Under the pieces are notes generated by a model. It did not search any database and had not been told where the DNA came from. It saw only the letters and a list, made by a program, of their open reading frames with translations. Positions 34,754-45,708 of a stretch of 64,000 nt of DNA are shown one piece after another. Made by a program: the position numbers and the translations under genes. Within the stretch, counting starts at the first letter, position 1; the number at the start of each line of letters is the position of its first letter. The stretch covers positions 29,815,543-29,879,542 of the forward strand of contig NC_080671.1 in assembly GCF_030247195.1 (NCBI RefSeq), written 5' to 3'. This DNA comes from Topomyia yanbarensis (taxonomy: Eukaryota > Arthropoda > Insecta > Diptera > Culicidae).

Positions 34754-35531
34754 CCTACACCGAAAACAAAAATCTCTTGCAATAGTTGCAAGCGACAATC
34801 ACTTGCAAATAATGTTAGCATCGCTTGCAATTTTGCAGTTAAATCCGCAAGCAATCATTGCAAGCATATAAAATCACTTCATCTCTTGCTATACATACAT
34901 ACATTTCTTCAACACACTGTCAAAGGATTACCACCACATTCACGTGCCTATGCTGGGTGTTATAGAAACGCACAGCGAGTTTTCTTTTTTCGTCTACTTT
35001 TTATTCATTCCTTACCAACATCATCAAACGCAGTTTTGTGGCTTATTCATTACACACGAGATAGCATCAAATTGCGGATGTGATGATGGTACGAGCCTTA
35101 ACGCTATATCCGCATGTGCACAGATAGAGCAGTGCCTATAGTCGGTGATACGATGCGCAAGAATTTGAGTTCAAATCTTGATGCAGTTTTTACTTTTTTC
35201 ATTAATCGTGAAATCATCCAAGTGTTTATATACAACTTTTATCCACTCATAATTATCTGATGGCATGGTTGGGTGGATTAGATATTGGTTAGTGATCTGC
35301 CCGTATGGGACTCATTTTTCAACGCTAGCTGTCTTTTTTATCTAACGCCTATTGGTCACCCATACCCATACATCGCTAATACATAGGCAAAATTCGTTTT
35401 TTCTGTTTCTTGCATTACATGTAAGGAGGCTTCTTGCAATTTTTGCACATTACCAGAACGCTTGCAATTTTCGCTCGTATTTATTGCATTATTGTAAGCG
35501 ATTCTTACAGGGTCTGTTTTGGGTGTAAGGA
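34754..35531. mobile_element. TIR element rich in TTGCAAG repeats, with a tRNA-like stretch
   Basis: The left end CCTACACCGAAAACAAAAAT is imperfectly inverted at the right (reverse complement CCTTACACCCAAAACAGACC). CTTGCAA/TTGCAAG heptamers cluster in both subterminal regions (34774-34866 and 35403-35470) and are rare between them. Near 35110-35195 a stretch with TAGTCGGTGATACG and GAGTTCAAATC followed by T5 resembles degenerate A and B boxes. No transposase. Target duplication not recognised; superfamily unknown. Confidence 0.5.
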
Positions 35532-35621
35532 CGGTTTGCATATAACTATGACACAAATCCATCTACAATTAACAGCGCTAACGGAAAATAAGCACCACTA
35601 TTTTTTTACAAGTATTTTGGT

Positions 35622-35637
35622 AGTCCTGAAAAGGACT
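35622..35637 (-). terminator. histone mRNA 3' stem-loop
   Basis: On the minus strand AGTCCTTTTCAGGACT forms a 6-bp stem with a TTTC loop, preceded by CAAC and followed by ACCA: the standard replication-dependent histone 3' processing signal (SLBP site). It lies about 30 bases after the H1 stop codon. Confidence 0.88.
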
Positions 35638-35667
35638 GTTGGCAACATTAGAGACGCGTGAATTTAC

Positions 35668-35897
35668 TTATCCTCTTCTGGCAGCTTTCTTGGCAGGTTT
35701 GGCGGCCTTCTTTGGCTTTGGGGTCTTCGGCTTGTACGCTGCAGCCTTTGATGTTATGGTGGCATTTTTAGTGGCAGTTGCTACCGCCTTTTCAGCGACT
35801 GCGTTTCTTAGCCTTTGGCTTTTTGGCCTTCTCACCGCCACCACCTCCACCAACGTTTTTGGGAGCCGATTTGATAGGTCGTCCGATGCAGCTTCTG
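35668..35897 (-). pseudogene. histone H1 relic (C-terminal tail only)
   Basis: The lysine/alanine/proline-rich tail (KAVATATKNATITSKAAAYK and PKKAAKPAKKAARRG, then stop) is a typical insect H1 C-terminus. Just upstream, another frame encodes PIKSAPKNVGGG and EKAKKPKAKKRS, so one frameshift near 35800 splits the tail. The globular winged-helix domain and N-terminus are absent and no suitable ATG is present. The promoter TATA box (35977-35985) and 3' stem-loop are both kept, so this arose by deletion inside a genomic H1 gene, not by retroposition. Confidence 0.85.
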
Positions 35898-35976
35898 ACG
35901 ACCTGAAACCTAGCACGCACGTCCGCTATACACTGTGTCTTACACACGTCTGGCTTTGAGAAAACCAGCGACACCC

Positions 35977-35985
35977 CTATTTATA
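35977..35985 (-). promoter_or_regulatory. TATA box of the histone H1 relic
   Basis: TATAAATAG on the minus strand, about 90 bases before the first H1-tail codons. The intervening 5' leader carries many stops. Confidence 0.6.
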
Positions 35986-35989
35986 GGTT

Positions 35990-36798
35990 TTATCATTAAT
36001 GTTGATTCTCATTTAAAGTAGTTTTTGAACTATTTAAACAAATTTTATATAGCAAACAACGTATCGGTAGCAAGCGTTGAACGTTTTCCTTCCGATTTAT
36101 GAAACAAGACGAGCAATCCGTTTATTGGAAGGAAAGTTATTAAGGTTCAAAATGTACGTAACGCTTTCGATAATATGCACTACTATCGCTTTCTCGCTCG
36201 TTCTCGTGCCGTGCATGAGCCTTTCCTTTCCGTCCGGCTACTAATGGCATAACCAGAACGAATATGCCGGCTTTCCCCCACCAACTACTCTCGTCAAGCA
36301 ACCCAATACGAATAATCATAGGAACAAACATGTAGTGGACCTATATATAAACTTTTCAATATTTTATTGTTCAGTTGGTGACCCATATTGACGGCTCTGT
36401 GCGGGATGGACTGAAAATTTTCACTTTTCCGGGTCGTTTTCGAAAGTTTTTTCAAAATACGATTTTCCGTTGATAATGAATGTCCTACATATTCCAAAAT
36501 TTAATACAACATTGGTACAAATATTTTCGACAAAATGCCGAAGAAATTGATTAAATTCATTCAGTACAACAAAAGATATAAGCGTTCAAAACCTTACATC
36601 ATTTTTCTTCCGAAATTTTGAAAAGGGGCCCTTATATTGAAAGGTAAGTCGTTATTCACGACAATATTTGGTTTGGCAGGTTTGGCAGGTCATTTGCAGC
36701 AGTGGATGAACCAGTAAAAACTTAGTGCCAACAGGATGATATCCCCACATATCTACTAGGAAGATTGTTTACAGAAACGATTTTGGTGCAGTCATAAT
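35990..36798. other. no gene recognised
   Basis: A pyrimidine-rich stretch (TCGCTTTCTCGCTCGTTCTC near 36185) and an inverted CCAAT (CCGTTTATTGG near 36118) may be remains of histone-cluster promoter DNA; this is inference. The right end, GTCATAAT at 36791-36798, is the target duplication of the hAT element. Confidence 0.35.
36791..36798 (+). other. hAT target-site duplication, left (GTCATAAT)
   Basis: Identical to 41502-41509; an 8-bp duplication is diagnostic for hAT-type insertion. Confidence 0.9.
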
Positions 36799-37123
36799 CA
36801 GGCACGTAGCCAGAGGGGGGGCTAGGGGGCTAAAGCCCCCCCCCCGAAAATTTTCAAAAATAAATTTAAGAAACAACATGTTTTTCGGTGACTCTTAAAA
36901 AAATTGTATCTTGTTTGGTTTCAACAAATTAATGCGAGAATTGTGAGGAAGATTGCTATTTCGAACCACCGAAGACAGCGGTCAGGATATCTACTCAGTA
37001 TGCTGAGTGTGATAAAACAGTTCCCTTCATATTGTGTGACTCGTCGGAAGACAAACGAAACTGTTACTTTAATTCTTGCTGTGGGGATCTGTCGAATGAT
37101 TGAGTCGCAGAAGCAAGAAGTAG

Positions 37124-37227
37124 TGCTCCAGCCAAATACGGAGGCTATTGACTTCAGGTCTTTTCGCATAAGATCGATCTTATGCGAAAAGACCTGAAGT
37201 CAATAGCCTCCGTATTTGGCTGGAGCA
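37124..37227. repeat. perfect 104-bp palindrome, no spacer
   Basis: TGCTCCAGCCAAATACGGAG opens the left arm; the centre is ATAAGATC/GATCTTAT; the right arm is the exact reverse complement, ending CTCCGTATTTGGCTGGAGCA. All 52 base pairs match. The open frames crossing it on both strands end in the same peptide because of the symmetry. A snap-back cloning or assembly artefact cannot be excluded. Confidence 0.95.
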
Positions 37228-39149
37228 ACATTAATGATGTGAAATATTTGCTGAAGGTGATTATGGAGGTTATGCTTACGAACATCGCCTTTAACGAGTT
37301 TAACCATGTCAGGCGTTCAGTGCTGATGCCATTTAACAAATTAGCCCAGGCGAAACCAGTCATTTCGCATAACAACTTGTAACATGTGGTTGATCCTCAT
37401 ATATATGGACGATGAGAAAATCAATGCTCGGCTACAAGATCTGATACCACTTACTTGCACCGTGGCTATTAAAAGATTCCTGTCACATTTGGAAAAATGG
37501 TATTCATTATAAAGGACACATCTAGGAAGTATATTAAATGGTGTTTTTGTGGTGAAAATCTAGGTGAACAGACATATTTCCTCCAACCTGACCCTGCACG
37601 TAAAAACTGAATGCGATAGTATTATTTTACACATTATATCTTTGCATATACATAGTCTCCAAAACCATTTCCTGAAAAACAAACATTTGCCAAATTTTGG
37701 CTGCTGTTCGGATAATATTGACGGCAAAAACTGCGTCTAGTATCTCAAAATCAACGGTCGGCACCATCATTGAGGAAGTCGACACTCGTGACCCGTCAGA
37801 AATTCGCGAACATGGACATGGCAGTAACCACTATGATGATAAGGAAGTGTACGAGATAGAAATGAACACCACCGCGACACTGTTGGTTAGGAAAAATATT
37901 TCTCAGCCTAGTAAATAGTTCTCCACATGCAATCGCTAGTTGTTCGCACGAGATCTGTAGGACAACCATTTACGTTTTATCACTTTCATTGTTCACATCA
38001 TGGAAATATATTGAAGACACAAGGCTTCATTTAGCTAATGCATTGAACCGAATAAAATAAACGAAATATATAATAAAATTGCAGAAGTTTTATAGAAAAG
38101 TGAGCTCAAAAACTGTCCCAAAATGAGAACTTTATCGCTAGTGGTTGTGTCTAACAAAACTCAGATATTATGTTATATATTAGCCAGAATAAAGTTAGTT
38201 AAAGCATAAGCAGATTGAATTTCTGTAATAGGTTAGTGCACTGTACGCTTAGTAGAAACATCAGGCATTTCACTCAAGCGTGCTAGACAAAAACATTTCC
38301 GTTAGTTGATGACAATATAGTCGAGAAGACAGTTTTTGTTTTCGCGTCATTTTAATGCAATAGTATTTCTGTTGACACTCAATTTCATTTTATGCGGAGA
38401 ATGCGGTCCGTATTTAAACATTATTAGTTCGCAAAGTAGTGATATTTTAAACAATCGAACAATAAGCAAGAAAAATGCCAAAAAATAAACAAGCCAAAAA
38501 GTGGTAAAACAGCGAGGTGTTCATCAACCCAAGAATTGTATACCGTCGTATATTACTAATGTTGTTCACATACAGAAACGTACATAGTAGCGGTAGGACT
38601 ATCTGTTGTGATTTTATCCTTACTTTTCAACGGATGTCAATAGATGCTAAACCACATATTAGTCAATCAATCATAATAAACTTAATGTTGTAAGCAGTAG
38701 CATTTCTGTCTCTTTCGATGGTTTTCAATTAATGTCCATGTAAGTCTAAAAACGACGTGACGATACAGTGTACAAACATCAGTAGCCTATCACGGAGAGC
38801 GACTAAAATGTTGTAACTAGTTGAGTCTACAGTCAATAAATTGGGATTAATGTTTCGATTTCATGTTTTCGTTTTATTTGTGTTCGTTATGGAATAAAAT
38901 GAGAGAGATGAGCAGAGATCACGAAGAAAAAGAGAGAAAAAATAATAAATAAATTGAAATCGACCCAAGAGCAGCTGTTCTATATTTTCTGGGCACTCAA
39001 CTACAGAACAACAGAAATCATCAAAGAAAGTTGGCCTTACACCTACGTTACTCTTCGACAGAGGTGAAGTAAGTGCGATGTATACCCGTCCATATGTCGG
39101 AATAAAGAGATGCTGAAATTATTGAGCTTGTTCATATTTATAATATTTC

Positions 39150-40340
39150 TTTTTTTTTTCAATCTAAAATTTTATTTGAAACGGCTCAATGCGTTAGCAC
39201 AACTGATCCGTGGGTCTTTTAATTTTTTTTACAATAAGTAAAAATAAAAAATTCTAAGAATGTCGGTCTGCCAGATCTTGTTGACGCAGTTTGCTGCTGC
39301 GTGTTGAGATCTTTTTCCTTGGCGGTGAGGCCGCTTGGTGGTCATTCAGTCTGCCTTCTCTCGCGTTATCGTTCCCGTCCATGTCGTCATCGGTACTGCT
39401 TTCTTCCTGTTCACGATCAGAGGTTCTTATTTGTTTCTTGTTCTTATGGGTCGCTGTTGTATATCCGTCTTCATTGGTATTTGCTTCTTTATTGGCGATG
39501 CTAGTTGTTGGTTTGGGAGCGGTTGTCGTGGTCGTTGTACCTGCATTATTGGGTAATTGGATCGTTGTTTTAGGTTTATCTGAAGGTATCGGTGGCTGCT
39601 TGTTAGAGTTGGCTGTAGTAGATGAGTTTTGACTAGTTGCTTCGGCGCATGTTTTTCCGTAGTAGGCTGTATAGTTACAGAATTGGCATGTTGGGGTCTG
39701 CCCGGGATATGTAATTAGCGTTGTTTGCTTATAGGTCACGCCATCCTTCGGTGATTTGCATTCGATAGTCATGTAAGAAGGTATTGGTTTAGTCACTCGC
39801 ATTCTCACAATACGAACGCCATTGGGAATGCCGGAGAAAAAATTTCTCCAGGTGTCATTCGTAATAGATTCTACTTCTCCATATTGCGACATGATTTGTT
39901 TGATGAAATCCTCCTTCGTGCGCGGGGCCAAATCATGGATACGCACGTTCACCATGTCGTTTTCCATATGCACGGGGATCTTGATTCTGGTGTTATTAAA
40001 TTCGACCTCGTGTTGCATGTTGTTCTTTGCAATAAAGTTTTCGGCCTGTGCTAAGCTTCTAAACGTGATCAAAACACAGTTTTTACGTGATGTAGCTGAA
40101 TGTAGGTAACTTCAGCGAGATTAAGCTCCATTTTCACTTTAACTAATTGTTCCACTTCCTTAACTGTTCGTGTTATCCCGTAGCACAGGCACTTTTGCTT
40201 CATTTGGCAAACTCATTTTACTCCGAAGCCGGGGGCAACGATACAATTTGTATGTGCACTGATATAGAACAATAGCTAGCTTGATTCACTGGTGCCTGTA
40301 GCCTGCTATAGCGTAGCAATTTTTTTTGCTTCTGCTTTTT
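39150..40340 (-). mobile_element. LINE derivative with ORF1 and 3' UTR but no ORF2
   Basis: Reading right to left: a 5' leader (about 40340-40120, with ATGAGTTTGCCAAATGAAG and an early stop), a long ORF1 frame, then after a short 3' UTR an AATAAA (39171-39176) and a run of A (T on the plus strand, 39150-39159). No endonuclease or RT sequence lies between ORF1 and the tail. It sits inside the hAT element and has the structure of a retroposed, polyadenylated RNA. No target duplication was identified. Confidence 0.65.
39254..40072 (-). CDS. LINE ORF1-like protein, open 272-codon frame without ATG
   Basis: The frame is free of stops from about 40125 to the TGA/TAA at 39254 but has no ATG at its start; the codon at 40072 is TTG, and the upstream leader ATGs are out of frame. 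Conserved features: IHDLAPRTKEDFIKQIMSQY, FFSGIPNGVRIVRMRVTKPI (RRM-like nucleic-acid-binding part) and a knuckle CQFCNYTAYYGKTC where the usual His is Tyr. The C-terminal 130 residues are Thr/Asn/Lys-rich and disordered. It resembles ORF1 of mosquito non-LTR elements whose clade I cannot name with certainty. It may act in trans or be inert. Confidence 0.6.
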   Translation of the reverse strand: MITFRSLAQAENFIAKNNMQHEVEFNNTRIKIPVHMENDMVNVRIHDLAPRTKEDFIKQIMSQYGEVESITNDTWRNFFSGIPNGVRIVRMRVTKPIPSYMTIECKSPKDGVTYKQTTLITYPGQTPTCQFCNYTAYYGKTCAEATSQNSSTTANSNKQPPIPSDKPKTTIQLPNNAGTTTTTTAPKPTTSIANKEANTNEDGYTTATHKNKKQIRTSDREQEESSTDDDMDGNDNAREGRLNDHQAASPPRKKISTRSSKLRQQDLADRHS

Positions 40341-41501
40341 GCGACATCAGAAGGTAGACCTTCTAGTTCTTTTGGTAATACATTTAACAAATTTCACGTA
40401 CCGTCAAGTCCCCAGTTACCGTGCGTTTAGGTGGATTTGACGTGACTTCAAATCCTGTTTTTTTATCAAAATGAAAACCGCCCTCATAGTCACCGTAAAA
40501 ATACCTATCTAAATACGTCACAATTTAGAAATAATATAAAACTATTACCAACAAAACGAGAATAAGTAGTTGAGGACATTTGTTTGGCACCAGTGCACGT
40601 TATATGATCAACTTACGGTGTATTTAAAATTTTGATTCAACTTTAGTTGGAATGTTTCAATAAAACGATGAAACGAAAGGATTTGGGATCTGGTTCTCTC
40701 CGATGGATTTAGGGAGCTAGTTCTTTAAATTTCGTGATTTTGAAACTGCACGGTGAACGACACATGCACGGCGACTGGCGATTTGAAGGAAAATTAGAAG
40801 ATATTAGTAATCAGTGTTTTCATTCGATTTGTAGACAATTTTCTTTAATCAATTAAATTGTGGGCAGTTTCCTTCAGTTGATTTAATCATTTAAATTTAT
40901 ATTTTGATCCTATTGATTACCAAAAATCCTTCCTAACTGGGGTTCTAATCTACCCGACCAAGGCTAGTCTTGAAAATAGTTTCATTTAAATAGAATATAT
41001 CAAAAAATTGTGTTAGCATGATGCCTTTGAACTGGTAATACTCGCAGAACACCAGACAAAGAAAATAGAAGTTGAACCGTCTCTGCGCATCTACAAATCG
41101 CTTGCTAAATCAGAAGATTTTGTACGAATTTCGACATTCTCTTCGTTCGAACATTTTATGGATATTTTTCTACTCATTTCGGTTTAGCATCTTCTACGCC
41201 TTTTAAAGGTGTAGCTTGGAACACCTAGTGTTTTCCAGCACCGTCAAGCATTGTCATATTCGGTTAGCGCATGAATACTGTGAACTCTAGAATATACTTT
41301 GTTGTAACGAGAGTAAGTACTATAACCTTTCTTGTGACAATGAACATATTTTTAGGATTGTCTTTGATTTGGAATTAATTTCATTATGAACTTTTCAAAA
41401 TTTAATTTAGTTTCTAGTGACTATATCAAATTGTCAGAATTAAAAGCTTTATGCAAATTTTTTTAAGCCCCTCCCGAAACAAAATCCTGGCTACGGGCCT
41501 G

Positions 41502-41509
41502 GTCATAAT
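41502..41509 (+). other. hAT target-site duplication, right (GTCATAAT)
   Basis: Follows CTGGCTACGGGCCTG directly; matches 36791-36798. Confidence 0.9.
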
Positions 41510-41579
41510 GTACTTTTCCTGTTCTAATCAGATTTGGCATCTTCTCACTACTTCAGTGATGTTTTACATATTTAGAGGC

Positions 41580-41870
41580 AAATAGTGTCTACATTGCACC
41601 GAAAGAGAAGCTTCGGAGCTATGTCCTATCATGCGAAATCGGGATCTCGTGATGAGAGAGATTCAGTTCTCGGTACGAAAAAAACACTTCGACTTGAGGA
41701 ATCCTGTTTTCAGTCGCCGCCTACGACATGGGACAGGAACTCAGTGGATAAATTCTCAGCTAAGGCTTGCCTTACCGCCTGTAGGCTGGTTTTATCCTTT
41801 GAAAAATAATAGACTGTTATCAACTTCCTAGTAGACCATAGCCAAAAACAATACAGATTCCTTGAAAAAT
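41580..41870 (-). mobile_element. LOA-like LINE 5' UTR fragment
   Basis: Its reverse complement reads GGTCTACTAGGAAGTTGATA, AAACCAGCCTACAGGCGG, ATGTCGTAGGCGGCGACTG and AAAACAGGATTCCTCAAGTC. It aligns with 18010-18190 of the LINE at 17.99 kb. No coding part follows, so this is a separate broken copy of the same family. Confidence 0.7.
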
Positions 41871-44800
41871 CTCCAAGAAAGACAGAAACGTTAGAGAAAG
41901 AGAACAACCAACATTCTTGATTTAAAATGACCGAAGAGCAGAATAGCAACAAGACAGTCGCTGTTTCGTTCGATTTTGCAAAATTTGTCTCGCGGGAGTT
42001 CTGAGATCCATTAAGCTATAGGGAGCTGTCCTAGCAGACCGCTAAAAAAAAACAAAATAGATCAGGAGATATTTAGATGTTAAACCCAGAGCGGAAGCTT
42101 GACATATTAAAAGAAGTTGTGCTCGGTGGAGAACTCAATACCCAGCAAAAGAGTTCAAGTAGAAAAATTGTTCAAGGTATTTTTGCAGATCGACAGCATG
42201 GGACTCTGAGACAGAGACCTCACAGTTGACTGCAGTTAACCATGCAGCATACGAAAAATGCATGTGTATGGCAGAAATTAGACTTAACAAAAATGTACGT
42301 AATTTTTGAAATACCATGCTGGCGCAGTATATCTAAAAGACCGCTGGAATAAACTTAGTTGAAATTCTCTGTAATAACGGACCATCAAAAATACTGATGA
42401 CATTTTCTCTTTGCTAGCACATGACTATTGGATTACTGATGAGAGTAACACAAGCTAATTGTTTCTCCTTTTGCGGAAGTCATTTGCTACGAGCATCAAT
42501 TGTCGGTGCGTAAATGGATCATTTTGTCGAAGAATTTTCAATTACAGGACTGCACGCCTTCTATACGTCGTCCGATACGCGTTGTGAACGGAGGCATTTG
42601 ATTCCGTTGGGTGCCGTGAGTTATTGTTGTATGACAAGAGAGCAAGTAGGAGTATTCTGTTCAAGGTATCGCGAGGAAAATGCGACGTGGTAGGTCTTCT
42701 GTGAAAACCATCTTTCGCTGGTTTGGCTGTACCGGAAAACCAGCTTGATCTGTACGATGTAATTCTGTTTTGTTTTTGCGTATAAAATCGGTTTATTCCA
42801 CCAGAGCTGCGCAAAGCCGAATTGGTCTTAATGCAGAATTTGATATGTTGGTATGGTCCTCCACTGAAGTTGCGCAGAAGGTAATGGTGATTGTGACCCA
42901 GTGAAAGGTTTATAATAAGAAAATTGATTACTTCCACAAGAATCCAACAAGCAAGGAAAGCTGCAAAATTTGAAACCGATTTATGATCAACACTAGAGGC
43001 AGCTGCATATCGGAGGTCACATACAAAAGTTCAAAAATATCATTGAATTTTGCCGAAAAATAATCAATTTTCTGTAATTTTGAACGAAGCTTCATTTCGG
43101 GTTGAATCGCTTTTACACTGCAATGTATTGCAGTATATTGACGGCTTTCCAAGCTGCCCGGTTACTGTAGTTTCACTCTCTATCGGAATCGCTACGGACT
43201 ATGCGGGGCCTTTCTTCGCATAAAGGTTTTGTTGTTCTATATGGGGTGACGGTTGGATAACATCCGCCAACATCAAATCATTTTGTTAGTAAACTCTATA
43301 TCAACTAACAAAACCAATTTTCATTAATGTAGAAACAAATAACCCCAAACAAAGCTTATCGCCGCAACCGAATGTAAACATATATGCCTAATTGATCATA
43401 ATTCAGTCACCTCATCGCAGTCACGCACATAACTTCTATACACAAGAGCATATTCTTTCCCCTACAGACATAGGGGCCCTGTGCCCACGTATGCTACAAT
43501 CCTCCTCCTCCTCCTCCTCTCACGCTCTTTGTCTTAACTACGGCGCGTGAAAAAGCGACCTCGCCTTTTAAATTTATTGTTATTCTATTCCGTCGACAGT
43601 CCGAACCGGGTTTGTTTACATACATGAATGTTCTGGAGGTCACGTTCGTCCACAGAACACACTCTGAGACTGAGGTTTTTGACTTTGTTTGTCTTTAATC
43701 CGAATTCGACTGAACGGGGCACTCCACGACTTCAAGCCGTCAATTTTTTTTTCTTATAGAATTAAACGAATAGCAGAAAAAACTCACAAATAATTGGAAT
43801 TGAGATAGAGGTTTCAATGGCTGGATTTGTTTGCCTTCCCCCACAAATTGGGGGATTACTCTGTTCGTGTAATTGATACTGAACAATGTTATGGTTCATT
43901 TGATCTGAGAAACTATTTTTTGGGAAACACATTAATAAAACAAACTATCCTTTGAAGTGCCATTTTCCGCGACTAATTTGGATTCCATGTTCGTCTCGTA
44001 AAGTACAACTCGCACTCACTCGCAAGGTGCTTAATTTCACAGAAATCCCCATGCAAGCAACGACCCACCCTTTTGTCAGCTCGGTATTTAATTAAGCAAC
44101 ACATTTTATTGCATCGAAAAACGGTTGCCGTACTAGCAAATTCACTTGATCACATGTTGCATTAATTAAGTATCATGTTTATTTACCGTTTTGCAGTTTT
44201 ATTTTGTCGCCAAGTGCACATTCGCAGTGGTTCCCATCAGTTGACAGCACGCCAATATGCGCGAGATCGGGAGCACGAAAAGCAGGCGAGATTCACGTAA
44301 TAACTGTCAGCCGCTTTTCAGCAGCCATCATCGCACCCAGTGTTTCTCCTAAAAATAGATCATCCGCAGCTTAGGCGCGTCCCTCTCCCAGCGATCAATC
44401 CGAACCGAGCCTTCGAGCACTGGTCGGTCGTCGCTATTCTACTGATTGCGATGATAGTGTTGATTTAATAATTACAAACATACAAATTATATCAAACCGC
44501 CGCCGGACTCCGTTGCGTTGCTATGGTTGCCAGTGATTAACATTTTGACGCCTACTCGAACGGTTGAACCTTTTACAGTCGGAACGTCTCGTGCGATCCG
44601 CCGCGTTTGCCCAACTAATCATACAGGTACGTGATGCCGGCGGCCGCGAGGAGTATTTAGCATTAAAAATGGCGTGGCGTGACTGGTGTGGAAACACCTA
44701 ATTCTCCCTAATACACCTCTTCTCCCCTGCTTAATTGCGCTTCATTAGGACGATGTAAGCGGATTGTTTACATACCGGGTTGGTCGCCTGGTCGGACTGA

Positions 44801-45009
44801 CCCTCGAGCTACGCTAGGATGATGATGGCGGTAAATTGTTAATGATTAGACAAGGCCCTAGTTGATCTTGACATTTTTATTTACCTTTGAATGTTACCTG
44901 ACGGATTGTGTCATCTAATCCCCCATAAGTTGATTTCCTCTATAGGTATCTAGGCAACTATATCTAAAGCATTGGGTATGATATAGTAATTATCCCTTAT
45001 AGTTGAAAC
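41871..45009. other. no gene recognised; part looks low-copy
   Basis: Frames at 42542-42937 (-) and 42928-43152 (-) lack domains. From about 43340 to 44900 the sequence has balanced composition, CpG-containing stretches and few repeat signs. An exon-end-like CATACAG/GTACGTGATG lies near 44626 on the plus strand. It may contain a promoter or an untranslated exon; nothing firmer is supported. Confidence 0.35.
43501..43520 (+). repeat. (CCT)n microsatellite
   Basis: Six to seven CCT units. Confidence 0.9.
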
Positions 45010-45300
45010 CTTTTTACCAAAGCAAAGCAAAGCTTTGGTAATACATTACGTGGCGGAACTTGACCTTCTATTTCGACAGATTTCGCATACGATTTGTAGT
45101 GTACTGAACATTACAGGGCTAGTATTACGTTCGTACTGATGATAAGAATCCTTCCTGATTTTGACTCGAACATATGACGACTGGCTTGTGAGACCCGTGC
45201 TATAACTATTAACATCAGGGCCGAGTGGGTAGTAAAATTCGAAGTGATTTATACCGGTACTGACGAATGTTTCAACATGGCGTGTGTAAGTGAAAATGAA
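45010..45300 (-). mobile_element. tRNA-derived SINE (probable)
   Basis: On the minus strand, GTTCGAGTC (B-box-like, near 45170) is preceded about 40 bases upstream by TAGCACGGGTC (A-box-like). A body with TGTTCAGTACACTACAAATC and GGTCAAGTTCCGCCACGTAA follows, and a 3' tail ATTACCAAAGC with CTTTG repeats. The tail also forms a 10-bp hairpin. The sequence resembles abundant Aedes SINEs; no target duplication was defined. Confidence 0.55.
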
Positions 45301-45351
45301 AATTCCCTGATAATAGCTGGTGGCCATTTGGAAACGCCCATTGTTAATGGG

Positions 45352-45708
45352 CTATATGACCGACGGCTCAACGAACATATGTTTGATGATTACTGATACT
45401 ACAAATTTTCCACTAAAACCCGCCCGGGAAGTAGAGATTAATGGTGTATTCTCCGAGAGGTATTTAATTGCGACATATGGGGTTGGCTCCTTCCAGAACC
45501 CTTTGATTAAGCCAGTGAAAATTCTGGCAATTGCGTTCAGCGAATATCTACGAGTATAAGAAAAAACTTGTCTTCCATGAGCCTCATTTCGAACCTTTCG
45601 CCGGATCTGTTCTTCCAAACTTTGTTCTTTTGAACGGAGCTCATCTACTTGCTCACCTTTTTGTGCTAAGAGGCATGAACTGCCGTCGTTGCAATCAATA
45701 AGGGCCAT
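45352..45708 (-). other. unrecognised 118-codon open frame
   Basis: The ATG at 45708 follows GGTATCTCT and the frame ends in TAG. It is plausibly protein-like: an acidic/charged helical start (GEQVDELRSKEQSLEEQIRR) and a mixed remainder. No family was recognised and no splice or promoter context was found. It may be a LINE relic or chance. Confidence 0.25.

Larger units (their letters stand above)
36799..41501. mobile_element. hAT-type DNA transposon, non-autonomous or decayed (4.7 kb)
   Basis: Ends CAGGCACGTAGCCAG and (reverse complement of the right end) CAGGCCCGTAGCCAG differ at one of 15 positions. Perfect 8-bp duplications GTCATAAT flank it. A run of G and CCCCCCCCC lies just inside the left end, and GCCCCTCCCG inside the right. 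Translation of all frames shows no recognisable hAT transposase (no dimerisation domain seen). It contains a 104-bp palindrome (37124-37227) and a LINE derivative (39150-40340), so the net hAT sequence is about 3.5 kb. Frames at 37182-37382 and 37697-37918 are unrecognised. Confidence 0.85.

Noticed and set aside
35110..35195. tRNA gene
   Set aside because: B-box-like sequence only; no convincing cloverleaf or A box, so it is described only as a tRNA-like stretch.
36904..37382. Two proteins with the same C-terminal peptide on opposite strands
   Set aside because: The shared peptide comes from the 104-bp palindrome, not from homologous genes.
42542..42937. 131-codon minus frame
   Set aside because: No recognisable family and no splice, promoter or repeat context that would support coding.
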